Source: Prosapia bicincta
Taxonomy: Eukaryota > Arthropoda > Insecta > Hemiptera > Cercopidae
DNA: 64,000 nt
NCBI GenBank assembly: GCA_036971475.1
Contig: JBAIZL010000006.1
Location: 95,599,265 to 95,663,264 of the forward strand
Direction of reading: 5' to 3'
In this document: positions 36,328-47,650 of the stretch, piece by piece
How positions within the stretch are numbered: position 1 is the first letter of the stretch
How the letters are laid out: each line of letters starts with the position of its first letter
The notes under the pieces: model-generated
Database searches by the model: none
Told to the model about the DNA's origin: nothing
Seen by the model: only the letters and a program-made list of their open reading frames with translations
Made by a program: the position numbers and the translations under genes

Positions 36328-36584
36328 ATAATAAATACACAAAAACCTCTTAACCACAAACTTTCTTTAATTTACCCTAATGTACATTTCAGTTACAAAG
36401 TAACCATCCTCAGAGGGATAACATACAAAGACTGAGTATGTCAGTCTTTGTATGTTATCCCTCTGAGGATGGTTACTTTGTAACTGAAATGTACATTAGG
36501 GTAAATTAAAGAAAGTTTGTGGTTAAGAGGTTTTTGTGTATTTATTATTAAATTCAACCACAGTATATTCCTAATAAATAGTAG
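36328..36584 (-). mobile_element. Empty foldback of the 62409 PLE family, 11-bp TSD and 34-bp tail
   Basis: TTTGTTCCATA is repeated at 36317-36327 and 36585-36595. Two almost identical inverted pLTR arms (36328-36437 and 36443-36550) meet at a few bases around AGTATGTCAG. The right end carries 34 extra bases (36551-36584), which are the inverse of the left end of the coding PLE at 62409-62442. The copy therefore has the opposite orientation and lacks all coding sequence. Each arm holds CTGAGGA-T-GGTTAC-TTT-GTAACT-GAAA. The near identity of arms and TSD suggests a young insertion. Confidence 0.88.
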
Positions 36585-36595
36585 TTTGTTCCATA

Positions 36596-39140
36596 AATTA
36601 CTTCTTTTTCGTTTGCATTAAATTTAATAGATACTAAACATTTTTTCACTTTATGCCTGTAAATTTAGTTTCATTTCATGAAAATCAACCAGACTACACT
36701 GATAAAACTATTAAGGCCAGTTTCAAAATATATTGATTCTGATCTACTTATTTAATTCACACAATTTAACATCATTTGGGAGGAGTCTTGCCTATGGCTT
36801 GACCTTCCTCTGATTCATACTTTCATTAAAATATTAAAATTTATTACAATTGACTGCAAGCACTCAAAATTATTTAAGTTACAAATCCATATTGAATATA
36901 ATTTCAGATGAGTTCAAAAGAGATAAATCTTTTTCACTTCAAGTTGCAAATGTTTTCCTTTGTACACAACACTATTCACTTGATTTATGTATCCTTAACT
37001 TTGACTTTAAAAGAGTTACATTACCAAAAGTATGGTCAAATTTATATGTCTTGATTATTTAAAGTCTACACAATTTCTATTCGATTGACGTTGATAAAAA
37101 AATTGAGGTTATCTTGAATGGAATTGTACCATTATTTTACTGTCGAAGTTCAACTTGCCAAAGTGACTTCATTTTCACATTTGTTTAGTCAAAACTTCAC
37201 ACTAGCCATTTTCATTTTCATACTAATGTTTAAAATATTGTCTTATAGTTTCATGAACAGAATTAAACTAACTAAATAGGAATAAGTAAAAACTTTTCTG
37301 CAACAAAAATTCAAATTGTATTAGACATGAGCTGTATATTCATAAATGATTGCCTTGTATACCTATTACTGATTTTGAAAATAGTGCTGTGAGATGCAGT
37401 TTTGTATTTATTAGTATTTTATTTCATTTAAAGGATAAAAAAATTAGTACTTGATATAATATAAAACCCTATAAGAGTTAAATGAAAAAATATACCCAAG
37501 GTAATACAGTAAACCTTCAAGTTTTATCTTTTCATTTCTTTTCTAAAATTAGTCATAATAATAATTCTAATACAAATAAAATTTAAGTCAATCTCTATGA
37601 AACAACTTTCATTTAAAAAAAAAACAATTTTTCATTCAACTGGTAGTTTATGGTGTTAATTTACTAAAATATAATGACTGCTTTCAAATTATATATTTAT
37701 TATTATTTTCATAATGAGGGCTAGTATTTGGCAACAATATTTCACATCAAGAAAAATAAAAAATATCCAAAGTAAGCTATTTTAAAATAAAAGTACTATA
37801 CATTTATATTTACAGGAAAATATATTAAATTTATTTTAATTACAAAAAGTTTTAAATGAAATACAGTACAATTGTTTAATGGAATAGATACATAAACTGT
37901 TGTAGGTTAAAATTAATTTTTTGTCATTAAAATATCAAGTAACGTTATTTATCCATTCCTCTTTAAATAAAGTCTTTTAAAAATTTAATAATAATAATAA
38001 AGTAATAAAGCAAGAACAGTTCATTTGAACTTTGAGCCTAATAAACTTGTGCGAATATTAACAGAGTAAATTTTTATGTTTCTATTATTTTGTTCGTGAT
38101 CAAAATAATTACTTTAAAATATAATAAAATCGTTTAAAAGCCATGAACATAAAAACCCCGCTCGACAAACTTCAAAAATATTTGTGAGAACCAAATATTC
38201 TTTCAATTTATCACAAACAAAACAAAAATAGTTGGCTCATTAGATCATTGACTCCTAAAATATGCCAATTAATAGTATTGTTTCTACTAGCAATTAGACT
38301 ATTCTGGCAAACATATTCTACTGTATTTTTTTAAATGGTGCGAGATAATAAAATAAACTTTAACATTTTTCAAATATATTTTATGAAGTATTACACACCT
38401 TTCTATATAATATTTCAATCTTTAATTTAACTGTACATATTTTGAATTTCATATGATTAAGTTTTTATAAATGGGTCTTAAATTGGGAATTGATTTCTAT
38501 ACACTAACATATTTATTTTAATGAATATTTTATTAATCTTAATTTATGTTGTGATTGTCTTTTGATTAACTGACTAAAGTTCTACTATATGATAGAATCA
38601 CTTATATTGAATTTATTATGGATGTTACAGATGATTAACATTGATAAATAACCTAATAAAAACTTTATTTTATGAAAGGCTTTAATTATATTTTAAAAAT
38701 AAAAACTTTTTTATAAAGATTTTACATCACTTTAAAATTTGGAAAAAATGAATATAGTTTATATTGATAATAATAAGTAAACATAAATTAGTTAAAATAA
38801 AATAATTGTTTTATTAATAAGAAGAATAAAATTATTTGATTTATTGCTTAATATTCTCTAAATATAATTTTATCATTTTAAAATAAAATAATACTCTTAA
38901 GGTGTTATAAGTTTTGATAAATGTGGGAAAGCTGATGTTGAACTGATAATATATTATAAAGTAGCACATCTAAACTTATTTGTGTAAAAATAGATATAAA
39001 AAATGTGAAATTTCATATTATATTTAAAATACAAATTTTATTTTTATTATTAAGAACTCAAAAAATAAATTTAATAAAGTTAAGTTTTAAAAAATTGTCA
39101 AATAAAATATTTGTTCATGAAAAATAATAAATGTGATGAT
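36596..39140. other. 3' flank of the CUB gene, AT-rich, no feature recognised
   Basis: No exon or transposon recognised. A short CAGAGGAAGGTCAAGCCATAGGC on the minus strand near 36790-36812 has the start of the PLE stem-loop motif but nothing else of an element. Confidence 0.4.
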
Positions 39141-39146
39141 TTTATT
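39141..39146 (-). terminator. Candidate poly(A) signal of the CUB gene
   Basis: AATAAA on the minus strand begins about 55 nt after the TGA stop of the last exon. In sequence this AT-rich such hexamers are common, so the assignment depends only on position. Confidence 0.35.
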
Positions 39147-39200
39147 TTATATTTGCAGGATGAAAATGAGAGTGTGAAGTTTTGTCTATTTGAGCAGGCA

Positions 39201-39427
39201 TCAAACACTGTCTACACTAGCAAACCTTTGTCCCAATTCATCACACACATGTTGCTGACGTTGCGAACCGGGAGATGGTAAGTGTCGTCGAGATAAATGT
39301 GGATGGCGTAAACGTTGACGTTGTCTACGTTGACACCAGACACAGAGTATAAAAAATAAAATTATTGCACAAATTCCGCCACCAAGCACACTATTTAACA
39401 CCCAATCCATAGGTTCTACTATTAAAC
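39201..39427 (-). CDS. CUB-CUB-LDLa membrane protein, last coding exon (TM helix and tail)
   Basis: The exon starts at 39427 after TATTTCAG and supplies GT to complete the split Cys codon of the LDLa module (exon at 53070 ends in T). It then codes LIVEPMDWVLNSVLGGGICA and IILFFILCVWC, a single transmembrane helix of about 22 residues, followed by QRRQRQRLRHPHLSRRHLPS, a basic stop-transfer and cytoplasmic tail rich in Arg, His and Gln. It ends FASVDSV and TGA at 39203-39201. The tail is short (about 45 residues) and ends D-S-V, which could be a class III PDZ ligand; that is inference. The phase match and completion of the sixth LDLa Cys make the assignment firm. The preceding intron is about 13.6 kb and full of transposons. 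Confidence 0.88.
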
Positions 39428-39768
39428 CTGAAATACATAAAATAATATTAATTGTAGAGAACATATTTACAAAGCTCGTTATAAAACTTCAGCTAAAGAA
39501 GTATTTAACTTATAATATTTATCAAGTTTGATACATGCTCTTGTGTTGTTTATAAATCAATTGATTTAATTTAAACGCTGATTACAGAAAATTAATCTCA
39601 AGATGTTTAATCAATCTGCTCTTTTGAAATATTTAATTTAAACATTTCTAGCAGTTGTGCATTTATTATATTTATAATTTAGATAATTTTGTTATGCTAT
39701 GTTCAGGTAAACATTTCTGAGTGTTTTGTACTTGTTTAAATACTTGGTTAAACAAGAATCATTAGTAT

Positions 39769-40148
39769 AATTAAATAATAAAAATATGGTACAACTCACA
39801 AATATACAATTTTTTATTTCAAACGGGTTTCAACGACTACTTTGTCGTCATCCTCAGTGAAAATACCCAAATTAAATTAACTAAAAAATATATATATTAA
39901 ACATAACCTATAAAGTTTTAGCAAAAGTAAAAACAAAAGTGACTTTTGTTTTTACTTTTGCTAAAACTTTATAAGTTATGTTTAATATATATATTTTTTA
40001 GTTAATTTCATTTGTGTATTTTCACTGAGGATGACGACAAAGTAGTCGTTGAAACCCGTTTGAAATAAAAAATTGTATATTTGTGAGTTGTACCATATTT
40101 TTATTATTTAATTATAACTTTCACTCACAAGCCAGCTCGAATATTATT
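39769..40148. mobile_element. Empty PLE family A foldback
   Basis: Same family as 5836-6398: arms with TACAACTCACAAATATACAA and its inverse, ATAACCTATAAAGTTTTAGC and its inverse, meeting at AAACAAAAGTGACTTTTGTTT without a coding insert. The tail AACTTTCACTCACAAGCCAG, then CTCGAATATTATT, is at the right end, opposite to the 5836 copy. Arm motif CTGAGGA-T-GACGAC-loop-GTCGTT-GAAA. No clean TSD was found. Confidence 0.78.
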
Positions 40149-40179
40149 TATAAGAATTATGTATATCTGTCCATTTTTA

Positions 40180-41050
40180 TATTTGTTGATTTTTTACAAC
40201 TTGCCTATAGTAGCACTTGATTATATTTGTTGAGGACGTCCGATTTGGGAGATGTGTTCCATTGTCAACTCAGACCGTAACTGATCTCAAGGTTTTCATA
40301 GGGTGGGAGTGGGATATTATGGTGGTGTGGGTGTAGTTTGTGAGTATTAGGAGTTATGATGTCAAAAAGTGTGTGTGAGATATAATGTAATTGGGTGTTG
40401 AGTATGACTGTAGGGTGTAGTTTGAAATGTTTGTATACATCGTATTTTTTGGTTATGTAATGTTGGTTATTGAGTTATAATGTAGTTGGGTGTTGAGTAT
40501 GTTTGTAGGGTGTAGTTTGAAATGTTTGTATATTTCGTGTTGTTCGGTTGAGTAATGTTGGTTATTGAGTTATAATGTAGTTGGGCGTTGAGTATGTGTG
40601 TAGGGTGTAGTTTAAATGTTTATATATTTTGTAATGTTCAGTTATGTAATGTTGGTTGGTAAGCAAGTGCTACTATAGACAAGTTGTAAAATATTTACAA
40701 GTGTTTTAGTGAAAACTAGTAGCTTACGTGAAGATGTATTCAACATAACCAACGTTACACAACTGAACAATATGAAACATACAAACATTTCAAACTACAC
40801 CCTATACACAAACTCAACATCCAATTATATTGCAACTCACACACACTTTTCGACATCATAACTCTTAATCCTCACCAAATAAACCCACACCCCCACCATA
40901 ATATCCCCCCCTAACCTATGAAAACCTTGGAATCAGTTACAGTCTGAATTGACAATGGGACACATATCCCGAAACAGCCGTCCTCAAATATTATAGAAGT
41001 AAGTGCGACTGTAAGACAGTGTAACATATTTACAAGTCTTTTTAGTTAGT
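40180..41050. mobile_element. Head-to-head pair of PLE family C fragments with 95-bp triplication
   Basis: The left half (40195-40665) has the minus-strand 3' end of the family C ORF with a pLTR. Within it a 95-bp unit starting GAG(A/T)TATAATGTA(A/G)TTGGG is repeated three times at 40377, 40472 and 40567. The middle (40665-40745) has a pLTR and tail (GCTTACGTGAAGATG) on the plus strand. The right half (40745-41040) is a second, plus-oriented copy of the ORF end (reads like EQYETYKHFKLHP, then a Pro-rich end), the GGAATCAGTTACAGTCTGA block and a pLTR. The arrangement looks like one insertion beside or into another. Confidence 0.7.
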
Positions 41051-41243
41051 ATTTCTTGTGCAACACAGAAAATTAATCAGTATTTTAAAATGTTCATATC
41101 TTACAAAATAAGGTAAACAGTAGTTTGTAGTTTTATTTAAAGTTTTATTTAACAATTATGGAATTTCTAAATCTGTAATTGAACTGAAGAAACATTTAGG
41201 CAACATGTCAAATGTAACAATGACATATTCTAATAGAACAGCT

Positions 41244-41410
41244 GCAATTGTTGGGTTATACATCTTGAGGTTTTTGAATGGTAACTCTTAGTAATCCATT
41301 TACTTGTCAAAAACTACTAGTAAATTCCTGTGATTTGCAGAAACGATCAATACACTTACAAAGTCAGAAAGACGTCTGCTGAAAAACTTTCAGTAGTAGT
41401 TTCTTAGAAA
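41244..41410. mobile_element. PLE-like family B fragment
   Basis: Tail-like TTGTTGGGTTATACATCTTGAGG, then a decayed left arm, and AGACGTCTGCTGAAAAACTTTCAGTAGTAG on the right. The central GTGA...CACAGC block is reduced. Old copy. Confidence 0.5.
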
Positions 41411-41671
41411 TAAATTGGTAAATTGTAATTTAATATGGATTGAGAACATTATAATATAAAACTAAAAAGGTTATACAGCTGAAAATATTTCAGTGTTGAA
41501 ATAATGAAGTCTAACATAATGATTTTATGCCACATATAAGCAAATCAGAATGGTTGCTAGAAGCATGTGAGTTGGGCATTGAGCTGTTCACATAGACACG
41601 CACTTAGAACATGCAGTCTGACATAATTTTAAATTATAATAGCAGTATTCTTTAAAAAGGAAATAATTATG

Positions 41672-41849
41672 TTTGTTGATTCCATCTTCACTTGAGCTAC
41701 TAGTTTTCACTAAAAATACTTGTAAATATTTTACAACTGGTTATAGTAGCACTTACTTATATTTGTAACGACCAAAACAGTCGTCCTCAAGAAATATAAG
41801 TAAGTGCTACCATAGGCAAGTTGTAAAATATTTACAAGCGTTTTTAGCA
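41672..41849. mobile_element. PLE family C foldback with about 11-bp TSD
   Basis: GAAATAATTAT (41660-41670) and GAAATAATTGT (41850-41860) flank the element with one mismatch. It has the tail at the left (TTTGTTGATTCCATCTTCAC, GAGCTACTAG), then two inverted arms (TAGTAGCACTTACTTATATTTG / ATATAAGTAAGTGCTACCATAGGC) that meet around AACAGTCGTCC. No coding sequence. Confidence 0.75.
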
Positions 41850-42019
41850 GAAATAATTGTTACAGTTGGTATATAATCACTTCCAGTACAACCTTTTGGA
41901 AGAATGAAATTTACAATGTTTATTTTCATCTTTAACTTGAGTAATTTAAGGATAAATTCCTGAAACAGCCGTCCTCATTTAACATAAGAAATAAGTGTTA
42001 ATATCAGTATATAAATATA

Positions 42020-43160
42020 CAGTCGAACCTCTGTATAACGAAGTCGATTATCCAGAGAAAAATTCGTTGTAGAGAGGTATTCGTTATTGAGAGGTTGTGT
42101 TGTCAAGAATGCTCCCACCCAATCTTACTGATCTTACCGCATTACACATACCACATTACATACGTACGGTAATAAAAGGGATACAGTATAATATCGCGAG
42201 CGTAGTTAGTATAATAGGCCAATGTTAATATAGGATAATGTTTTATAATGTCTCAATTTATTTGAAATTCAAGTTGTTAAAAATGTTTTATTGATGTTTT
42301 CAGAATGTTTCTTCATTGTACTGTATAAGATATCCATATTCAATATTTTTCATAGGGTCTACTCTGTATAGGCTATTATGATAAGTTATCTAATGCTTAT
42401 GAAAACTTATAGTCACAATCTTTTACACTTTTGAAAAAATGTTTTAACTTGCCTATAGTAGCACTTACTTTGCTTGTTGAGGACGGCCGTTTCGGGAGAT
42501 GTGTCCCTTTCTCAACTCAATTCGGCCGTCCTCAACAAGCAAAGTAAGTGCTACTATAGGCAAGTTAAAACATTTTTTAAAAAGTGTAAGTGATTACTAG
42601 TAGCTCACGCGAAGATGGAATCAACAAATGTTCACAATCTTTTTTAAAATTCTTTTTCTGTAGTGTAGCTTTAAATTTTTTATTACTCCCTGATCGAGTG
42701 GTTGAAGTATCGATGTAACATTTGGTGGAAAGAAAAACACATTGACACTCTTCAGTTTGGAATTGATGTCATGCAGATGTGCAGAGCAGCTGTCGATGAA
42801 AAGTGCAATTTTCCTTTTCTAACCGTTACTTGCGTTAAAGCCACAGTGTCCTAATGATACTGCAACATTGAAATAAGTGATAAAAGAAAATGGTGGGAGG
42901 ATGGAAATGTACTGTAGGCCTATCTATAAATGCTGAGTTCTTAGAATTCCTAACCGATGAGTCACTGCATTCTTAACTAAACCGAACTATAACATGCAGT
43001 CAATTGCCGACATGTGTTTCGCCCACCATTCTTGGTTTTGTTGACCTTCCTGCTGAAAATAAACACAATTTCCTGGAAATGACATTGTGAGCTGCCTATA
43101 AAACACTACATTTCTTCGGTTGAAGTGAAGAAAAAACTTCGTTATTGATAGGTCCGAATG
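42020..43160 (-). pseudogene. Tigger/pogo-like DNA transposon, decayed
   Basis: The left end CAGTCGAACCTCTGTATAAC is a typical pogo/Tigger terminal repeat; the inverse at the right end is decayed (TCGTTATTGATAGGTCCGAATG). On the minus strand, 42835-42650, the frame reads KRKIALFIDSCSAHLHDINS followed by VNVFFFPPNVTSILQPLDQG and VIKNLKLHYRK. This is the DDE core of Tigger transposases with the catalytic D-x-CxAH and the PPNTTS-x-x-QPLDQG block. The N-terminal CENP-B-like DNA-binding part is not readable. A 207-bp PLE foldback is nested at 42425-42631. Confidence 0.85.
42425..42631. mobile_element. PLE family C foldback nested in the Tigger copy, 12-bp TSD
   Basis: TCACAATCTTTT is repeated exactly at 42413-42424 and 42632-42643, inside Tigger sequence. 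The element has two highly similar inverted arms (AACTTGCCTATAGTAGCACT / AGTGCTACTATAGGCAAGTT and GTTGAGGACGGCCG / CGGCCGTCCTCAAC) and one tail at the right end (AGCTCACGCGAAGATGGAAT, then CAACAAATG). Intact TSD and arms show it is younger than its host element. Confidence 0.88.
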
Positions 43161-44300
43161 TTACATAGAGGTAAATAAGCAGTATAACTTCTAAAATAAA
43201 CATGTATAAGTTATATTTGAGAATCAAAATTTAAAAAATAACTATAAAAGTAGTTTATTAAGTCCAATTAGTATTTATGGTAGAACATTTTAATAACAGA
43301 AGTAACATTTTAATAACATTTTAATAGAACATTAAATAATAGAAGTTTGAAGCAATTTCTTATCTTAAATTAGTTTAATAAGTTAAAAATTATAACAAAT
43401 CAACCGCATAAATTTTAAAGCCAATACCTCAGGAAGGTCATTTTGTAAAATGTAGAATAATAAGCATTAAAACATGTATAAAAAGTAGAAACAATGAAGC
43501 CGGTTAAGATAATTTGAATTTAAGTCTCAATTAAATAATTCAAAACAAATTAATTGGCAAATATCAAGAAGTTTAGCTATAACTGCTATTGATATTAAGA
43601 AATAAACAAGAGATAAACTTTGGCTGTCAGTTTTATCACACAAAATTAATTCAGCCAATTTGTGGTTATGGGGATTGTCGGTTTTTTTTGGTACACTTAA
43701 GAAATGAAATACACATTGGAAATGCACAGGTTAGCAGTTAAGTGGTTTTCAGATACACCAATATAACTACATAGTTTCAAGTTGGATAAAGACTAAAAAT
43801 ATAACATTTGTAATCCTGAAGGTCAGGAAGTTTCCTCAAGAAAGCTGGAGATGGTTTAAAAGAACAAAGAGATGTATACATAAAGAGCAAATTCCAATGT
43901 GAAGAATGTCCTAAGAAGCTAATTTCATTGGTTTGAAAGGGAAAGGTTTCAGCAAGACTTGAACATTTTTTAAAATTATATTACAAACGCTTAATTTTTT
44001 GTGTAGATATGAGTCTTTGAATGAGCTTGAAAATGACAGTACGTATTTAATAGTTCTCGAAAATCGACTCGCAAATATACCAAGCAAGATTCTTGTTTAA
44101 GTACATTAAAGTGTAAGTGAAAAGTTAAATTGTATTTAATTTTTAATTTAAAAACTAAAGCGCTTGCTTGAGAATTATAAAATTCTATGTTTGAGATTTA
44201 TCAATAATGACTTCTCGAACTTATAATTTAAGTATTTTTTGAAAATTTACTGGCATAAGGCTTTTGACCACATTACATGATCATCGTACAACTTCACATC
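43161..44300. other. Intronic sequence, no feature recognised
   Basis: Part of the long last intron of the CUB gene on the minus strand. Open frame 43527-43727 has no family feature. Confidence 0.4.
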
Positions 44301-44420
44301 ATTGTAATCATCTTGAATTCACTAAATAAATTATAGGTAATTATAGCGTAACTCTTTTGAACTTACTTGAACTTGTAGCAAGTTTTAAAGCATTCATTTT
44401 GTTATGCAATAATTACTTAT
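44301..44420. repeat. PLE-like family K fragment
   Basis: Carries the family K tail ATTGTAATCATCTTGAATTC and the TTGAACTTACTTG arm start, without a full partner arm. Confidence 0.5.
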
Positions 44421-44884
44421 AGCATCACCATTGGCTATTGGAAAGTGTTGTCCAGCTAGGGAGCAGAAGTTTTAAGATAACTTTTTTATTACATGTTAAA
44501 AAAATTGTATAATTAGTGTTGGATTTGTTTATTTAATGAAATTTTATTTTGTGTTGTAGGCTTCTTTTTTGTTGATTTTGGCGGATTTCTAGGTTATCTC
44601 AATATAGCACTTGTAGTTCAGGTCTCTAAATATTATACAATGTAAACTGATTTATGTTCATGAAAGATAGCAGGTTTTCAAGATATCATAAAGTTAATTG
44701 AAATTAAGCACTAACTACAGACTTTTAGGCATTTTAGTTGTAAAATTTACAATTAAAAATACTTTTTGTATCTATATTTAGCTTGAAATTTTCTCCTTTT
44801 TAATGAATATTGTAAGTTGTAAGACAATCACTTTAAATTTACATAAGAATATTTGTACATCTCAAATTATGCATTTATTATTTT

Positions 44885-45165
44885 ATGACAAATAAATAAA
44901 ACAAAATTTTAAAGGAAAAGAAGTAGTGGTAAGGCTTATAGATGCTATGGATAACTTAGTCATGCAAGAACACTACGTCTACAATTGTGGAAGAGAAGAA
45001 ACTCACGTGTAGAAAGAGAGGACAAAGATGGCATGCTTAGGGTGTGCTCATGAAGCGAGCAGTAGAAGAAAGCATAGTGAGAGGAAGAAAAAGGAAGGAA
45101 CCAAGTTGTCGTTGAATGCTGGAGCCAAAGCTCCACCTAACAAACAAACAAACACATTCATATTT
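44885..45165 (+). repeat. Possible retroposon 3' end with (ACAA)n tail
   Basis: A less AT-rich block (44920-45140) reads in places like the basic C-terminus of a LINE reverse transcriptase (for example RGRKRKEPS) and ends CACCTAACAAACAAACAAACAC, a short tandem tail of the kind some non-LTR retroposons carry. Stops interrupt every frame. Family not recognised. Confidence 0.4.
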
Positions 45166-45944
45166 GGATGATTAGCCAAAATTGTCATCCCAGTAGAAAA
45201 ACGCTAGATATGTTTAAAATGTTGTTCAATTTTTTTTTTTTTAAATTGCAGAAGTCCCAAACTTTAAAAGCTTTTATTCATATTTCATAAATCTTTTAAT
45301 AGTAACATCAGTTTCTAAATAGTTGAGATATAATTACTGTTACAACTGTTAAATGAGCACAGTCAAATTAGTCACTATATTCATCTGTTGAATATTTAAT
45401 ATTTCAAGCTGTAAGCATGGTTGCCCTAAACTTTCTTAAACTAAAATAATATATTCATCTTCAATTCTGATACTACACATTATTTTTTTTTGTATTAAGA
45501 AAATAATATTAATAATTTTCAACATCTTTTTCTATTTTAACATGCTAATTTTAAAGGGTATTATATGATATCCCATTTTTCTTAAAATTTGTTTACAAAA
45601 AATAATTTGCATACTTTTTGCTTAAGATGGCAAATTTTAAAGTTGGAACTTAATATAATAAAACTAAGCACAAATAATAAATATTATTGTAATTACTTTT
45701 TAATTCTTAGTATTAAATGAACTATTTCGTAAAAGTAACTATTGTCAGCAACATCTAAAATCTCTGAAAACCATAATTACGCTATTACATCCTTCTACAT
45801 GGTAAAGTATAAATGGATAAATTTAAACATTCTCGTATAAAAATAATAAGCAAAACTACATAGAAAGATGGCATGCAAAAGTATTTTTAGTATATTTACA
45901 TGGTATAGTATTTTAAGATATTGGCAGTAAGTATTTATGTATTA
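45166..45944. other. Intronic AT-rich sequence, no feature recognised
   Basis: Within the last intron of the CUB gene. No transposon motif, exon or RNA gene recognised. Confidence 0.4.
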
Positions 45945-46213
45945 TTTGATTCTACCTTCCCTTGAGCTTCTACTTTTTAACTAAAAACACTTATATATAT
46001 TTTAATATGTTACACTTACTTGTAATTGCACTTACTTTTATCATTATTGAGGATGGCCTATTGTTGTAAGAGATGTGTCCAATTGTTAACTGACTAATTA
46101 CGGTTTAAGTTGACAATGGGATAGCTCTCCCTAAATGGTCGACCTCAATAATAAAAAAAATATTGCTACTATTGGCAAGTAACACAATAAAATATTTATA
46201 CGTGTTTTTTGTT
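45945..46213. mobile_element. PLE family C foldback, decayed
   Basis: Tail at the left (TTTGATTCTACCTTCCCTTGAGC), inverted arms around TGTTACACTTACTTGTAATTGC and GCTACTATTGGCAAGTAACA, and the internal block GATGTGTCC...GTTAACTGAC...TTACGGTTTAAGTTGACAATGG, present in full. Divergence between arms is higher than at 42425, so this is an older copy. Confidence 0.65.
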
Positions 46214-46859
46214 CTGAATTTTTATATTATTATAATGATACATAATTTTAAATTATGTAAAATAATTAACATTTAAATTTTCTATCGTTATACATGATCA
46301 AATATACTGAATTACCAAATTCTTGTAAATTTAATATTTATTTCATTATTTCACTATTTAAAATATAAAGTTTTTGCAAGAGTAAGTAACACTTGTAGAA
46401 CAGGGCTCAAACGTTTTTGAATGGAGGGTCAATAGTTATAAAAAAAACAGTTTACAGGCAAGGCACTAGTATACATTATTATCTTTAATTTATTTTTGCT
46501 GGTGAAAACAAAAAACATTATTATAACCATTGCCACTTAACCTTCTCACCGCACATTTCTCAGAGCTGCGTTCCATAAACTATAATTATTATTCCCATTG
46601 TTAAAAGTTGCAACCTAAAGCAATAGTGACTGGATGTTCCTGCAAATGGGATGTCTGTGTGAACAATTTAACTAGACATTTAACTAAAGAATAACTATAA
46701 ATGTACAATATTATTCTTTCTTTTACTTTTTTTGTTGTTTATCTAAACATTTAAATTCTGAATTCTCAAGAGAGCCACTTAGAAGTCTTGGTTGGGCGGG
46801 ATGTTGCCTGCGGGACATAGTTTGGCCTGCAGTGTTGTAGAGTGTAAGACTATCTTTTA

Positions 46860-47049
46860 TATTTGTTGATTCAATCTTCACATGAGCTACCCTAATACCC
46901 TAACCGAATACTCTAACCTATGTAACCTTGAGATCAGTTACGGTCTGAGATCACAATGGGATACATCTTCCGAAACGGCCCTCCTCAACAAATATAAGTA
47001 AGTGCTACTATAGGCAAGTTTTTAAATATTTACAAGTGTTTAGTTTAGT
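46860..47049. mobile_element. PLE family C copy with 11-bp TSD
   Basis: ACTATCTTTTA repeats at 46849-46859 and 47050-47060. The left end is the inverted tail (ATTTGTTGATTCAATCTTCAC), joined directly to the end of the ORF region (CCCTAATACCCTAACC), the GAGATCAGTTACGGTCTGAG block, CTTCCGAAACGGCC and one pLTR. The inverted second pLTR is missing. Confidence 0.8.
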
Positions 47050-47212
47050 ACTATCTTTTAGTTGTAGAGAACTTTAACAACAGTTTTAGTAACAGAGTTT
47101 TTATTTCACCAATCATTTAAGACTGATATTTAAAACATGTTAAATCATGTAGTCTTGGAGATTCTCTTATATTTCCAGTTGTGAATTAGGATTATATTTT
47201 ATTAAGTATTTT

Positions 47213-47640
47213 AATTCTTGAATTTTGTAGTCCATTACATTCAGCGAATCTTATTAATCACTTAAACAACAGTTTATGACTATCCGAACTTTAAATTTAG
47301 TAAATTTGTTAAAACTTACTGAGACAGAACGTTTTTGATCGCTATGTGCCGATCTTCATCAGTGTCTTCTGCTTGGAGAAGTTGTGGCAAGCGGTGACGG
47401 TTTTAAAGGTAGGTTTTTGATAGTATCAAAGAGTATGTGTGATTTGTATTGTGTTTGTTCGTTTAATATGTTTGTAATTTTTGTTTTTGTGTGTCTGTAA
47501 ATTTCATATTGTTCTAGTGTGTTGAGATGTGGTCCTTTTTTGTATATGTAGGATTTCTAAATTATAATAAATGTCTGTGTATTTGTGTCCTGTTTCTTTT
47601 TAAGTTCGGATAGTCATAAACTGTTGTTTAAGTGATTAAA
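47213..47640 (-). mobile_element. PLE family D copy, reduced
   Basis: Tail ATTCTTGAATTTTGTAGTCC at the left and arm AACAGTTTATGACTATCCGAAC, whose inverse closes the right end at 47600-47632. Between them is the minus-strand end of the endonuclease ORF (T/G-rich plus strand, as at 17610-17810), cut in the middle of the GIY-YIG domain. TATTTTAA may be its 8-bp TSD (around 47203-47210 and 47640-47650). The left arm has the GATCTTCATCAGTG motif. Confidence 0.75.
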
Positions 47641-47650
47641 TTATTTTAAA

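Noticed and set aside
35153..37062. Short plus frames at 35153-35338 and 36850-37062.
   Set aside because: Low-complexity composition and no motifs; typical chance frames of AT-rich DNA.
39158..39203. Possible plus-strand splice acceptor TATTTGCAG followed by an open frame.
   Set aside because: It lies opposite the last exon and 3' UTR of the minus-strand CUB gene; no upstream plus-strand exon fits, so it is judged coincidence.
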